A stretch of 64,000 bases of DNA from Acidimangrovimonas sediminis (GCF_002871005.1 NZ_PHSN01000021.1:62001-126000), one strand, 5' to 3'; shown: positions 43,801 to 53,629, counted from the first letter of the stretch. Notes: generated from the sequence alone by a model not told the origin. Numbers and translations: made by a program.

Positions 43801-44231
43801 ATGGGTTGGGCCACGAAGGACACCGGGTTGAAGCCATGTTCGGCGGCGAAGGCCTCGGCCTCGGCCAGGGTTTCGCGCGCGACGGCGGCGACCTGAAGTG
43901 CGGGGCCGTCGCCTGCGATGTCGAAGACGATCTGTTCGACCGGGTAGGGCGTCCGCCCGTCGAGCGCGGCGGCCACCTGCGCGCGGCGCTGCGCCTCGGA
44001 CCGGCCCGGAGCGGTGACGGTGGTGTAGAGCACCTGGTCCTCGGGCAGCACCAGCTTGGTGGCCAGCCCGCGCGGGTCGAGCCCGAGCGCGGTGCGCCGC
44101 AGGTAGGCCAGCTGGGTGCCCAGCCGGGGATCCTCCAGCGACACCTCGCCCACGACCAGCCAGCCTCGGATTGCGCGGTGCAGCAGCGTGATGCCGTCGG
44201 AAGACAGGGTCAGGGCAAAAGCGGGTTTCAT
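40818..44231 (-). CDS. Giant Ala/Pro-rich membrane protein: GspL/PilM-like and PilP/GspC-like fusion
   Basis: Protein of 1137 residues. Residues 1-165 resemble the cytoplasmic actin-like domain of GspL/PilM (LATKLVLPEDQVLYTTVTAP, DGRTPYPVEQIVFDI, LQVAAVARETLAEAEAFAAE). Residues about 180-570 are disordered and Ala/Pro-rich with basic patches. One membrane helix spans about 576-598 (IAAIVLSVALVVLVGISAV). Another long Ala/Pro-rich stretch follows to about 1075. The last 60 residues look like a PilP/GspC homology domain (LIGVFGSSSNRQALLRTAAG, KVKVGDQIEGGRVSAI). I infer a cytoplasm-to-periplasm connector. No other secretion or pilus gene is near. Homology is by pattern only. Confidence 0.75.
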   Translation of the reverse strand: MKPAFALTLSSDGITLLHRAIRGWLVVGEVSLEDPRLGTQLAYLRRTALGLDPRGLATKLVLPEDQVLYTTVTAPGRSEAQRRAQVAAALDGRTPYPVEQIVFDIAGDGPALQVAAVARETLAEAEAFAAEHGFNPVSFVAQPMAETFAGEPFFGETRNARRTLPRGESVIRDDETMKIVGKAVLPPSWSSDPVAGDAAAPAPAAPAEATEAAAASADPQSHQAGTEPPETAPAPGPADPQPPQAGTETPDATTATDASSPAPGPDTAPETSSRAPAAGAAQGMARAAGPQAPSLPTAVTASDAVTDPSLDPSPDPGATPATDTPTGKAPAGATPASADVPPDNVAAAEPETAPPAEQAPGRPDASGEGGLTFSSRRRPASAAPQDETGPETPPEDAAAPEDGRPGAARGKPPTRRRAGKPEAPPARRTTGRLTPLLPGRAAAAKVAMGEAAKEAATDGEPMALAPLGEPRATVADATAPLTLTPAPSRPAPMQPVSAPAAKAAPPGQTRPPATSPATLRPSPSARRGGKQASPQGGTGPASPPPSSAAEQAQAQAEAFAAFAARRAPVRSGGGRRIAAIVLSVALVVLVGISAVWSVIGFNHEDTPEAPTQTAALAPAKTAEAPAQSEAQSAAQSAARSEARSEPQPATGTPTKGSSGSPPVQAGGSDVQPAAAPDATPTTGAAPGGVAAPAPLATSGATAAPAPTPTPESAPEKAQEKAPAADASATGASAAPAQEDAAPPTVVASAPADAATRGQPAPQAAPSTDSGGFTLPADPQTRLVPAGSRQRVAPAATRPPAPTVLGKIDLPAPARTASTTAVMPPIAPAGGDRGFRAPVNPPAFGTHFDLGPDGLVVPTRKGAVTPDGAVVFAGRPPVVPPPRPGSADQAAAPAGTDAQAGGSQTADTTGSAAAAPQAATPAQGPGAEGGAAASAEGTSTAQTGDTQTEASPAASTLPPANPALAGARPKDRPADAGLPSFLAPEPSATDPNASKFAVARSPVPPGRPADFSRTVAAALAAADAARQPPAADTASAPTSTDEQDAEPEPTSVAPNLPTNASVAKRATVHNALKLNQLSLIGVFGSSSNRQALLRTAAGKIVKVKVGDQIEGGRVSAISENQLYYSKNGRNVVLSMPKG

Positions 44232-44407
44232 TCTCTGGCTCTAGCACAGGTCGGTCGGACCCCGGGAGTCGGCCGGGGGACGCTGTTCTAGCTATAGCAG
44301 GAAATCGCCGAGGGGAAGCTGGCGCTCCCCGTCGCCGGGGTCGCAGGGGGTTGCCGCCTCCGCCCGGGACAGGGACACTGGCAGGCCAGGATCGAAGGGA
44401 GAAAGCG

Positions 44408-45190
44408 ATGCGATTTTCGACCGCGCAGAGCGCAACGACATGGACGGCAGCCGGGGCCCTGATGCTGGCGCTGGCCGCCAGCGGAGCGCCGCTCCGGGCC
44501 GAGACCAAGGACGGCGGACGCGCCATGACCGGGGCCGACACCAGTGCAGGCGCCGCGCGGGCGCCGCGGGCCCGGATCACCGTGACCGGCGAGGGCGAGG
44601 AACGGGCCGAACCCGACATGGCGACGGTGTCGCTGGGCGTCACCACCGAGGCCAAGACAGCGGCCGATGCGATGTCGCGCAACAGCGCCGAGGTCACCAA
44701 GGTGATCGACGCGCTGAAGGCCGCGGGACTTGCGGACCGCGACATGCAGACTTCGGGCCTGTCGCTGGGGCCGCGCTGGAACGATCCCCAGGGACAGTCG
44801 CAGCCGCGCAGCATCGTGGGCTTCACCGCCTCGAACCGGCTCAGTGTCCGGGTGCGGGACCTGGGGTCGCTGGGCGGGGTGCTGGACAAGCTGGTGCAGG
44901 CCGGGGCGAACACCATCGACGCGCTGTCCTTCTCGGTCGCCGATCCGCAGGCGCTTCAGGACAAGGCGCGCGCGGCGGCCGTCAGGGATGCGCGGCGCAA
45001 GGCCGAGGTCATGGCGAAGGCCGCGGGGGTGACGCTGGGCCGCGTGCTGTCGATCTCGGACGGCGGCGGGTCCGGGGCGCCGCGGCCGATGATGGAGATG
45101 CGGATGGCCAAGGCCGCGTCGGTTCCGATCGCGCGCGGCGAGGTGGGGCTGAGCGCCAACGTGACAGTGGTCTTTGCGCTGAAGGAGTGA
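44408..45190 (+). CDS. SIMPL (DUF541) domain periplasmic protein
   Basis: Exported protein of 260 residues. A signal peptide ends near residue 31 (GALMLALAASGAPLRA), then a short linker and the SIMPL domain (ITVTGEGEERAEPDMATVSL, TSGLSLGPRWND, RDARRKAEVMAKAAGV). SIMPL proteins of this type are periplasmic or outer-membrane-associated and linked to oxidative stress in E. coli (YggE); the biochemical role is unknown. Divergent from the 1137-residue gene, so co-regulation is possible. Confidence 0.9.
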   Translation: MRFSTAQSATTWTAAGALMLALAASGAPLRAETKDGGRAMTGADTSAGAARAPRARITVTGEGEERAEPDMATVSLGVTTEAKTAADAMSRNSAEVTKVIDALKAAGLADRDMQTSGLSLGPRWNDPQGQSQPRSIVGFTASNRLSVRVRDLGSLGGVLDKLVQAGANTIDALSFSVADPQALQDKARAAAVRDARRKAEVMAKAAGVTLGRVLSISDGGGSGAPRPMMEMRMAKAASVPIARGEVGLSANVTVVFALKE

Positions 45191-45548
45191 GGTCGGCGCG
45201 GGGTGGCCGGCGGGGTTGCGTATTTGCGGAACAATGAAAGGGATGTGGTGGGCGCGAGGCCGCCATTGTGGGGCTTTCTGCCGGGTCTTTCGGGCGGGGG
45301 GCGGCGGTTTTGCGCCTTGCCGAGGGATCCGCGGGGGATCCGGGCCGGGGAGGATCTGGGGAGTACGGCGGGAAGGACGGCGGGGGCGGCCCAACGGAAG
45401 GGGCTGGAATCGGGTGCGAATTCGCGCGATGCCTGCAAAACGGGCGGGTGGCTTCGGAAGGGATGCAATGCGCGGCAAATTCGGGCCCGAGGGGGGCGGC
45501 GATGCAGGAGGTGCCTCGTGCGGGGGCGCCGTTGCGGTAGAAAGAGGC
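45191..45548. other. Region between the SIMPL gene and ureD, with a repeat element
   Basis: About 360 bp. It opens with a copy of the dispersed repeat GTATTTGCGGAACAATGAAA (45220-45239). The rest is G-rich with no gene I can support, although an in-frame upstream ATG for ureD exists at 45468. The urease promoter should be here; no clear -35/-10 pair stands out. Confidence 0.45.
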
Positions 45549-46361
45549 ATGTTCGATGCGCCGCACTCTCTCTCCTCCCTGCAGCGCACCCGCGGTCGGG
45601 CCCATGTCGGCCTGACCGCGGGAGAACGGATTTCCAGACTGGAACAGCAGGGTTCGGCCAAGGTCTTCCTGCCGCGCAGCCACGGACCCTGGCCCGAGGC
45701 GGTGTTCCTGAACACCTCGGGCGGACTGACCGGCGGCGACCGGCTGGAGTACGTCGCCGAGGCCGAGGCGGGCGTGCGTCTTGTGGCCACGACCCAGACG
45801 GCAGAGCGCGCCTATGCCTCGACCACGGGCACGGCCGCGCTGGACGTGCGGCTGCGGGCCGGGGCGGGGGCGCGCCTTGACTGGTTGCCGCAGGAGACGA
45901 TCCTGTTTGACCGGTCCGATCTTGCCCGGCGCACCGAGGCCGAACTGGCAACGGATGCCCATCTGGTGATGTGCGAGACGATCGTGCTGGGCCGCGCCGC
46001 GATGGGCGAGGTCCTGGAGAGGGTCGCGCTGTCGGATTGGCGCGAGGTGCGGCGCGCGGGCGCCCCGGTGCTGGTGGAGCCCTTGCGGCTGAGCGCCGAG
46101 ACGCTTGCCGGTGGCGCGGCGCTGATCGGCGGCGCGCGGGCCTTCGCGACGGTTGCCATGGTCGCGCCGGGCGGCGAAGATGCGCTGGCTGCGGTCCGTG
46201 CGGCCCTCGGCCCGCAGGAGGTCGAGGCGGCGGCCTCGGCCTGGGACGGCAAGTGCGTGGTCAGGATGCGGGCGGGGGCGGCGCTGCCGCTGAAGCGCGC
46301 GCTGGCCGCGGTTTTGGACGTGATGCGGGGCAGGGCGCTGCCGCGTGTCTGGCAGATCTAG
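45549..46361 (+). CDS. ureD: Urease accessory protein UreD
   Basis: Cytoplasmic accessory protein of 270 residues that binds apo-urease and recruits UreF and UreG for nickel insertion. Family blocks: LQRTRGRAHVGL near the start, FLNTSGGLTGGDRL, TTQTAERAYAS and WLPQETILFD. The start at 45549 follows GAAAGAGG and gives the usual length; 45468 would add 27 residues. First gene of the urease operon. Confidence 0.94.
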   Translation: MFDAPHSLSSLQRTRGRAHVGLTAGERISRLEQQGSAKVFLPRSHGPWPEAVFLNTSGGLTGGDRLEYVAEAEAGVRLVATTQTAERAYASTTGTAALDVRLRAGAGARLDWLPQETILFDRSDLARRTEAELATDAHLVMCETIVLGRAAMGEVLERVALSDWREVRRAGAPVLVEPLRLSAETLAGGAALIGGARAFATVAMVAPGGEDALAAVRAALGPQEVEAAASAWDGKCVVRMRAGAALPLKRALAAVLDVMRGRALPRVWQI

Positions 46362-46385
46362 GATCTGATTGAAGATGGAGGGGGC

Positions 46386-46688
46386 ATGAATCTCAGCCCG
46401 CGCGAGAAGGACAAGTTGCTGGTGAGCGTGGCTGCCATGGTGGCCCGGGGCCGGCTGGAACGGGGGGTGAAGCTGAACCACCCCGAGGCGATCGCGCTGA
46501 TCACGGATTACGTGGTCGAGGGCGCCCGCGACGGGCGTTCCGTCGCCGACCTGATGTCGGCGGCGGCCGGCGTTGTGGCGGCCGGCCAGTGCATGGAGGG
46601 CGTGCCCGAGATGATCCACGAGGTGCAGGTGGAGGCGACCTTCCCCGACGGGACCAAGCTGGTCACGGTGCATCATCCGATCCGGTAG
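46386..46688 (+). CDS. ureA: Urease gamma subunit
   Basis: Structural subunit of 100 residues, the standard length for a separate UreA. The sequence begins [20 protein letters not shown] and contains [21 protein letters not shown] and [20 protein letters not shown], all diagnostic. With UreB and UreC it forms the (alpha beta gamma)3 nickel enzyme that hydrolyses urea. The start follows ATGGAGGGG. Confidence 0.97.
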   Translation: MNLSPREKDKLLVSVAAMVARGRLERGVKLNHPEAIALITDYVVEGARDGRSVADLMSAAAGVVAAGQCMEGVPEMIHEVQVEATFPDGTKLVTVHHPIR

Positions 46689-46765
46689 TCGGGCGGCGGG
46701 GGCGGGACGCCTCCGGCGGGAGTATTTTGGCAAGAAAGAAGGCCTTTGCGAGAAGGGATGAGGTG
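46689..46765. repeat. Dispersed repeat element between ureA and ureB
   Basis: CTCCGGCGGGAGTATTTTGG then CAAGAAAGAAGG (46710-46742). The same element occurs inverted at 23952-23979 and 52454-52473. It is the one clear copy inside an operon. Confidence 0.65.
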
Positions 46766-47080
46766 ATGGCGAAAATGATCCCGGGGGAGCTGTTTCCGGC
46801 GGCGGGCGAGATCGAGCTGAATCCCGGGGCCGAGGCGATCGTGCTTCTGGTCGCGAATACCGGCGACCGGCCGGTCCAGGTCGGCTCTCACTACCATTTC
46901 GCAGAGGCGAATTCGGGGTTGTCGTTCGATCGTGCGGCGGCGCGGGGACGGCGGCTGGATATCGCCGCGGGCACCGCGGTGCGGTTCGAGCCGGGGCAGG
47001 AGCGCGAGGTGCGCCTTGTGCCCTATTCCGGCGCGCGCAAGGTCTACGGGTTCAACAAGGCGGTGATGGGCGGGCTCTGA
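46766..47080 (+). CDS. ureB: Urease beta subunit
   Basis: Structural subunit of 104 residues. Diagnostic blocks: [33 protein letters not shown] and GKVYGFNK-like [13 protein letters not shown]. The ATG at 46766 has AGAAGGG upstream; an ATG three codons in (giving MIPGE) is an equally common family start. The ureA-ureB gap of 77 bp carries a dispersed repeat. Confidence 0.96.
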   Translation: MAKMIPGELFPAAGEIELNPGAEAIVLLVANTGDRPVQVGSHYHFAEANSGLSFDRAAARGRRLDIAAGTAVRFEPGQEREVRLVPYSGARKVYGFNKAVMGGL

Positions 47081-47178
47081 CGTCTGGCGGGCGCCGAGAT
47101 GGTGCCGGTCCCTAGTCAGCGATACCCGATGCAGGGACACCCGATGCAGGGACGTCTGAGGCAGGGAAGGAGGCGAGG

Positions 47179-47505
47179 GTGATCACACCGGTCGAGATGA
47201 TGCGTGCGGGAGTCGCGGTCTGGGCGCGGACGGCGCAGGCGCAGATGGCCTTCGGGTTTCAGATGTCGTGTCTGTTGTGGGGCGCGGACCTATGCGACGG
47301 AACGGCCCGGGATGGCGCCCCGGCGGAGGCGGTGCCGGAGCCCGAGGCCGCAACCGGGGACGCGACCGTGGTCGGGGCCCGGATCCTTGAATTCACGCCG
47401 GCGGCGGTTTCCGTTCCGCGCCGCAAGCAGGCGGCCCTGTCACCGCCCGCGGCCCAGGCACGGGAACGGGCGCGGGCGCGGGATGCCCGGCCCGGGGTGT
47501 CTTGA
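47179..47505 (+). CDS. Small unknown protein in the urease operon
   Basis: Predicted protein of 108 residues between ureB and ureC. Residues 8-35 (MRAGVAVWARTAQAQMAFGF, then a Leu/Trp stretch) form a hydrophobic, possibly amphipathic helix; the remainder is Ala/Pro- and Arg-rich. The first part resembles the start of the next gene (MRLGV..., AQ..., LLWGA/RLWGMA), so the two may be diverged paralogues. AAGGAGG lies upstream. I do not recognise a domain. Confidence 0.65.
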   Translation: MITPVEMMRAGVAVWARTAQAQMAFGFQMSCLLWGADLCDGTARDGAPAEAVPEPEAATGDATVVGARILEFTPAAVSVPRRKQAALSPPAAQARERARARDARPGVS

Positions 47506-47565
47506 GATGCGCGCCGTGGGAGCACGCGTGGCGCCCGGTGGGGCGGCAGCGGGGCGCCGCCGGCC

Positions 47566-47883
47566 ATGAGCGCGCGTTATGACGTCCAGGTGCAGATGAT
47601 GCGGCTCGGGGTTCAGACCTGCATGATGCTGGTCGAGGCGCAGTGGGTCATCACCCTGCGCCTCTGGGGCATGGCGGGGGCGTGGAACGTGAGCGCGGGG
47701 GAAAACCGGCGCATGGTGACCGAGAAGACGACGGCGCTGACCTCGTCGGCCTTTGCCACCCATGCCGCGCTGGTCGGCGGGGCCGGGCCCGCGGCGGCGG
47801 CGCTGGCGGGGATGAAGCCGATCCGGACGAGGACCCGTGCCAACGCCAGGCGGCTGACGAAACGCGGCCCGCGACTGGGCTGA
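47566..47883 (+). CDS. Small phasin-like protein in the urease operon
   Basis: Predicted protein of 105 residues. A helical start ([20 protein letters not shown]) is followed by [19 protein letters not shown] and a basic tail [18 protein letters not shown]. This pattern is common in Rhodobacterales, where such proteins are loosely labelled phasin-like or 'antifreeze' without experimental basis. Codon use fits the neighbours. The ATG has no strong ribosome site, so the start is uncertain. Function in urea metabolism is unknown. Confidence 0.75.
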   Translation: MSARYDVQVQMMRLGVQTCMMLVEAQWVITLRLWGMAGAWNVSAGENRRMVTEKTTALTSSAFATHAALVGGAGPAAAALAGMKPIRTRTRANARRLTKRGPRLG

Positions 47884-47956
47884 AAGAGACATGCCGGTCC
47901 CGCGCGGCCGGCGCCAAGCTGATGCCGGCCGCGCGCCGGTCGAGAAGGAGCAAACG

Positions 47957-49717
<1,761 letters not shown>

Positions 49718-49941
49718 CAGTCTCGGGGTGCGATTGATCGCACCCTCGCGGCCGCCCCTTCCCGGGGGCGTGCGCTGCGCGCGTCCGCCTCCGGCTGTTG
49801 GCGCCGCCCAACCGGCGTGGGCCCCGGACCTTGATCAAGGTTCGGTTCCCGGAATGCTGCGGCGCAGCGTCGCGGTGGACAGTGCCGCGCCCGGCCCTTA
49901 TCTGCTTGGGCAGGGAGGAGCCTGAGACCAAGGCGATACCC

Positions 49942-50184
49942 ATGACCCCCTCGACCATCACCCAGCAGAACGTCGCGAACTCCCCCCTCAGCCCGCGTAT
50001 CAGCGCAGCCTGCGATCTGTTCTTCACCGAACAGGGCTTTGGCTACAACCCGGCCGAATTGCGCCGCGCCCGCGCGCAGGAGCTGGCCCGCCTCGACGCG
50101 CTGCCTGACGCAGCCTTGACGTCGATGGGGCTGACGCGGGCGCGCATTCCGGGCTATGTCTTCAGGGACATCCTGCCCAACTGA
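49942..50184 (+). CDS. DUF1127-like small protein in the urease operon
   Basis: Predicted protein of 80 residues between ureC and ureE. The C-terminal half carries a DUF1127-like pattern (ARLDALPDAALTSMGLTRARI). It follows a 224-bp gap after ureC and ends 12 bp before ureE, so it is probably cotranscribed with ureE-F-G. CCAAGG lies upstream of the ATG. No sRNA array follows. A role in urease expression is only an inference from position. Confidence 0.75.
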   Translation: MTPSTITQQNVANSPLSPRISAACDLFFTEQGFGYNPAELRRARAQELARLDALPDAALTSMGLTRARIPGYVFRDILPN

Positions 50185-50196
50185 CGAGTCGACCGC

Positions 50197-50814
50197 ATGA
50201 CCGACCTGCCCCCCGCCCGCCAGATCCGCCGCGCCGCCGCCGACAAGGCGGCCGACCGCGTGACCCTCGACTATGACGGGCGGCTCCTGCGGCGCAAGCG
50301 GCTGACCACCGAAGGGGGCAGGGACTTTCTCGTCGACCTGAAGGAGACGGTCAGCCTTGACCATGGCGACTGCTTCGAATGCGAGGATGGCACGCTGATC
50401 GCCGTCGCCGCGGCGGACGAGCCTCTCCTCGCCGTCACCGGCGACCTTCCGCGCCTCGCCTGGCATATCGGCAATCGCCACACGCCGTGCCAGATCGAGG
50501 CCGACCGCCTTCTGATCCGCGAGGACAAGGTGCTGGCCGCCATGCTGGAGGGGCTGGGCGCCAGCCTGTCGCGCGTGACCGCGGGCTTCACGCCCGAGGG
50601 CGGCGCCTACGGCCACGGCCGCACCATGGGGCACGACCACGGCTACGCGCATGAACACGGGCATGACCACTCTCATGAGCACCACCATGAGCACGGCCAC
50701 AGCCACGACCACGCTCACACCCATGTGCATCACCATTCGGCCCATCATCACAGCCATGACGACGCGGGCGGCGAAGAGGGTGGCGACGGGGACGAGCCCG
50801 AGGTGATCCGGTGA
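50197..50814 (+). CDS. ureE: Urease nickel metallochaperone UreE, His-rich
   Basis: Nickel chaperone of 205 residues that delivers Ni2+ to the UreDFG-urease complex. The N-terminal peptide-binding domain (about 1-75) and the metal-binding domain with AWHIGNRHTPCQIE (about 88-101) are complete. The C-terminal tail, about residues 139-190, carries 24 histidines, mostly as HxH and HHH runs, then an acidic end. Such tails store several nickel ions. Overlaps the next gene by GTGA. Confidence 0.96.
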   Translation: MTDLPPARQIRRAAADKAADRVTLDYDGRLLRRKRLTTEGGRDFLVDLKETVSLDHGDCFECEDGTLIAVAAADEPLLAVTGDLPRLAWHIGNRHTPCQIEADRLLIREDKVLAAMLEGLGASLSRVTAGFTPEGGAYGHGRTMGHDHGYAHEHGHDHSHEHHHEHGHSHDHAHTHVHHHSAHHHSHDDAGGEEGGDGDEPEVIR

Positions 50815-51092
50815 AGCTGTTTCACCCCAACAACCGCTACCAGTCGGAAGATCACGCCCGCCTCTGGGCCTTCTACGAGGTCATCTACACTTTCGTCGAT
50901 TTCTCCGCGGCGGCGATGTTCTTCGTGGGCTCGATCCTGTTCTTCTGGAAATCGACCGAGACTGCCGCGATCTGGCTGTTCATCGTCGGGTCGGCCTTCT
51001 TCGGGCTGAAGCCCACGATCCGCCTCTGGCGCGAGGTCCGCATGGCCCGGCTGGGCAAGCTTCAGACACTGGCGGAGCGGCTGAATGGCTGA
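50811..51092 (+). CDS. YrhK-like small membrane protein in the urease operon
   Basis: Membrane protein of 93 residues with a GTG start that overlaps the ureE stop. It has HPNNRYQSEDHARLWAFYEV, then two hydrophobic helices (about 25-45, FSAAAMFFVGSILFFW, and about 51-69, AIWLFIVGSAFFG), and a basic C-terminus, the layout of the YrhK domain. Its 3' end overlaps ureF by 8 bp. Tight coupling to ureE and ureF suggests a link to nickel or urea handling; this is inference. Confidence 0.85.
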   Translation: MKLFHPNNRYQSEDHARLWAFYEVIYTFVDFSAAAMFFVGSILFFWKSTETAAIWLFIVGSAFFGLKPTIRLWREVRMARLGKLQTLAERLNG

Positions 51093-51735
51093 CGCGGTTC
51101 CGGCTGCGGGCCTGTTGACCCTGACGCAATGGCTGTCTCCCGCCTTTCCGCTGGGCGGCTTTGCCTATTCCCACGGGCTGGAAGCCGCGGTCGAGGCGGG
51201 CCGGGTGACCGATGCCGCCTCGCTGCAGGCCTGGGTCGGCGACGTGCTGCGCGAGGGTGCGGGCCGGTCCGATGCGATCCTCCTTGCCCATGCGCTTTCC
51301 GACGATGGCGACGCTGTGGCCCTGGACCGGCTGTCGCGGGCCATGGCCGCGTCGAAGGAGCGGCTTGCGGAAACGCTGGAACAGGGCACGGCGCTGATCC
51401 GCACCACCAACGCGCTGACCGGGGCCGACCATCCGGCGATGACGCTGCCGGTGGCACTGGGCGTGGCGTCGCGGCCGCTGGCGGTGGACCCGGTTCAGGC
51501 GATCGCGCTCTACCTGCAGGCCTTCGCGGGCAACATGGTGATGGCGGGCGTCCGCTTCATCCCGCTTGGTCAGACCGAGGGGCAGGCAGTCCTGGCGGCG
51601 CTGCACCCGGCGATGCTCTCCGTCGCGGCCGAGGCCGCCGCGGCCCCCCTCGACGCGCTGGGGGGCGCCGCGATAGGGTCCGACCTTGCCGCCATGGCGC
51701 ACGAGACGATGGATACGAGGATCTTCCGCACATGA
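51085..51735 (+). CDS. ureF: Urease accessory protein UreF
   Basis: All-helical accessory protein of 216 residues that acts with UreD and gates the UreG GTPase. Family blocks: [20 protein letters not shown] at the N-terminus, [25 protein letters not shown] and the C-terminal [19 protein letters not shown]. Overlaps the upstream YrhK-like gene by 8 bp and ureG by ATGA. Confidence 0.95.
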   Translation: MADAVPAAGLLTLTQWLSPAFPLGGFAYSHGLEAAVEAGRVTDAASLQAWVGDVLREGAGRSDAILLAHALSDDGDAVALDRLSRAMAASKERLAETLEQGTALIRTTNALTGADHPAMTLPVALGVASRPLAVDPVQAIALYLQAFAGNMVMAGVRFIPLGQTEGQAVLAALHPAMLSVAAEAAAAPLDALGGAAIGSDLAAMAHETMDTRIFRT

Positions 51736-52355
51736 CTTCTTCCGCCCGCTCCCCCAACGGTCCCCTGCGCGTCGGCATCGGCGGCCCGGTGGGCGCCGGC
51801 AAGACCACGCTGACCGAACAGCTGTGCCGCGCGCTGCGTGAGGAATATTCCGTCGCGGTGGTGACGAACGACATCTACACCCGCGAGGACGCGGAATACC
51901 TGATGCGTGCCCAGGCCCTGCCGCTGGAGCGTATCCGGGGCGTGGAAACCGGGGGCTGCCCACATACCGCGATCCGCGAGGATGCCTCGATCAACCTTGC
52001 GGCGCTCGCCGATCTGAACGCCGCGATCCCCGATCTGGACGTGGTGCTGATCGAAAGCGGCGGCGACAACCTTGCCGCGACCTTCTCGCCGGAGCTGGCG
52101 GACCTGACGATCTACGTCATCGACACCGCTGCGGGCCAGGACATCCCGCGCAAGAAGGGGCCGGGGCTGGCGCGGTCGGACATGCTGGTCGTCAACAAGG
52201 TCGACCTTGCGCCCCATGTCGGCGTCGACCGGGCGCTTCTGGAAAGCGACACCCGCGCGGCGCGGGGCCACCGTCCCTACGTCATGGCAAGCCTGAAGGC
52301 GGGGCAGGGGGTCGACGAGGTCGTGGCCTTCCTCAAGCGCGAAGGCGGCCTCTGA
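51732..52355 (+). CDS. ureG: Urease accessory GTPase UreG
   Basis: SIMIBI GTPase of 207 residues that couples GTP hydrolysis to nickel delivery. The P-loop [10 protein letters not shown] is at about residues 18-27, the metal-binding CPH is in [14 protein letters not shown], and [15 protein letters not shown] and VVNKVDL follow. Last gene of the urease operon; the downstream gene is convergent. Confidence 0.97.
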   Translation: MTSSARSPNGPLRVGIGGPVGAGKTTLTEQLCRALREEYSVAVVTNDIYTREDAEYLMRAQALPLERIRGVETGGCPHTAIREDASINLAALADLNAAIPDLDVVLIESGGDNLAATFSPELADLTIYVIDTAAGQDIPRKKGPGLARSDMLVVNKVDLAPHVGVDRALLESDTRAARGHRPYVMASLKAGQGVDEVVAFLKREGGL

Positions 52356-52527
52356 CGGCCTTAGCCCCGATCGCCCCGCGCGGGTGGAGAGGTCGGAGGC
52401 GTATTTGGGGAACAATGAAAGGAGGAGAGGATCCTCCCTTCATCCTGGCGCGAAATACTCCCGCCGGAGGCCGCGGCGAAGGCGCGATCACTCCGTGCCC
52501 CATCTTTCCTGGCTTCTCCGCGCAGGG
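52356..52527. repeat. Dispersed repeat elements between convergent genes
   Basis: GTATTTGGGGAACAATGAAA (52402-52421) is followed, after a short GC stretch, by GAAATACTCCCGCCGGAGG (52455-52473), the inverted form of the ureA-ureB element. Two repeat types are thus side by side. No gene is seen. Confidence 0.65.
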
Positions 52528-53490
52528 TCAGGTTTGGCGGCCCCGCTCCGGCGGCAGGCGGATGCCCATGTCCGACAGATCGGATTCGAGATCGCGGAAT
52601 CGCTGCCGGAACCTTGGCCGGCCACCCTGGCGGATCACCGCCCGGCACAGCAGCGCGGCCAGCAGCGGCCGCTCGGCGCGTTCCAGCCGGCCCAGCACGC
52701 TGCGCAGGTATATCGTGTTGTCGCGGCGGGCGCGGTAGAGGCGGTAGAACAATGCGCTGGTCAACTCTCCTTCGCAGGCCGCCGCAACGATCGGGTCGAG
52801 GATTTCCATCCGTGCCAGCGCCGGTTCGATCTCGGCGCCCAGCATCGGGCAGGGCAGGGCGGTGACGTGGCCACGGTGAAAAAGCGCCGCATGCATCGCA
52901 TCGGGCAGTTCCCGCGGGTCGTAGACCAGGAACACCCGGTCGGCGCCGTCGATCATGTCCGGCGCGTAGCCGTAGCGCGAGGTGAAATCGAGGCGACGGT
53001 AATCCTCCAGCCGCTCGTCCCATCCGCAAAGGGCCGGGTCGACCGTGGCAATCGGCGACAGCGCCAGCACCGTGGCCCCCGGCGAGGCGACGGAGAAGGC
53101 GCAGGCGCCATAGCCGCCCATGCCCGCGCCGAAGAATACCACCCGGTCGAAATCCTCGAAGAAGCTGTCGTCGACCAGACGGTCGAAATAGCCGTAGACC
53201 GCGGGGTCGCGGTACCATGTCTCGCCGTCGGCGATGATCGACAGGCTCGACCAGCCGTTCTCGGCCGCGATGCGGTGGCCCAGCGGCATCTGCCCCGGAT
53301 CGCCCGCCCGCACGGCGCCCAGTTGCTCGAACGAGACCAGCAGGACGGGCGAGGCGTCCGAGAACAGCGCGAAGTGTCGCCGCCCGAGACGTTCGAAATA
53401 ACCCGCTTCCTCGCCGATCTCCTCGACCCGGGCGATCCAGTCCTGCTTTGTCGCTGCGCCTGCCGCATCCGCGACCCGGACGTCTTCCAT
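52528..53490 (-). CDS. Conserved protein with degenerate alpha/beta-hydrolase elbow
   Basis: Cytoplasmic protein of 320 residues seen in Rhodobacterales, where it is often mislabelled as a phosphoadenosine phosphosulfate reductase. The part around VVFFGAGMGGYGACAFS (near residue 119) resembles the nucleophile elbow of an alpha/beta hydrolase, but glycine stands where the catalytic serine would be. Other conserved parts are LVSFEQLGAVRAG and YRDPAVYGYFDRL. It adjoins glycosyltransferase genes on the same strand, so a role in surface glycan or cell-envelope work is possible. Catalytic activity is doubtful. Confidence 0.75.
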   Translation of the reverse strand: MEDVRVADAAGAATKQDWIARVEEIGEEAGYFERLGRRHFALFSDASPVLLVSFEQLGAVRAGDPGQMPLGHRIAAENGWSSLSIIADGETWYRDPAVYGYFDRLVDDSFFEDFDRVVFFGAGMGGYGACAFSVASPGATVLALSPIATVDPALCGWDERLEDYRRLDFTSRYGYAPDMIDGADRVFLVYDPRELPDAMHAALFHRGHVTALPCPMLGAEIEPALARMEILDPIVAAACEGELTSALFYRLYRARRDNTIYLRSVLGRLERAERPLLAALLCRAVIRQGGRPRFRQRFRDLESDLSDMGIRLPPERGRQT

Positions 53491-53629
53491 TTCGTTCCCC
53501 CGAGAATTCAGCTGCCGAGCAACCTTGTCGCATTCTTGCGCGGCGGCATTGGGTAAGCAATGGGGCAGCCTTGGGGCCTTTGCGCATATCCGCTCAACAA
53601 TCGCACCTCACTGTTTCGATCGAGCCCTG

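Noticed and set aside
51129-52355. A 408-codon gene ending as UreG
   Set aside because: The first 200 codons are an out-of-frame reading of ureF; UreG starts at 51732 with an ATGA overlap.
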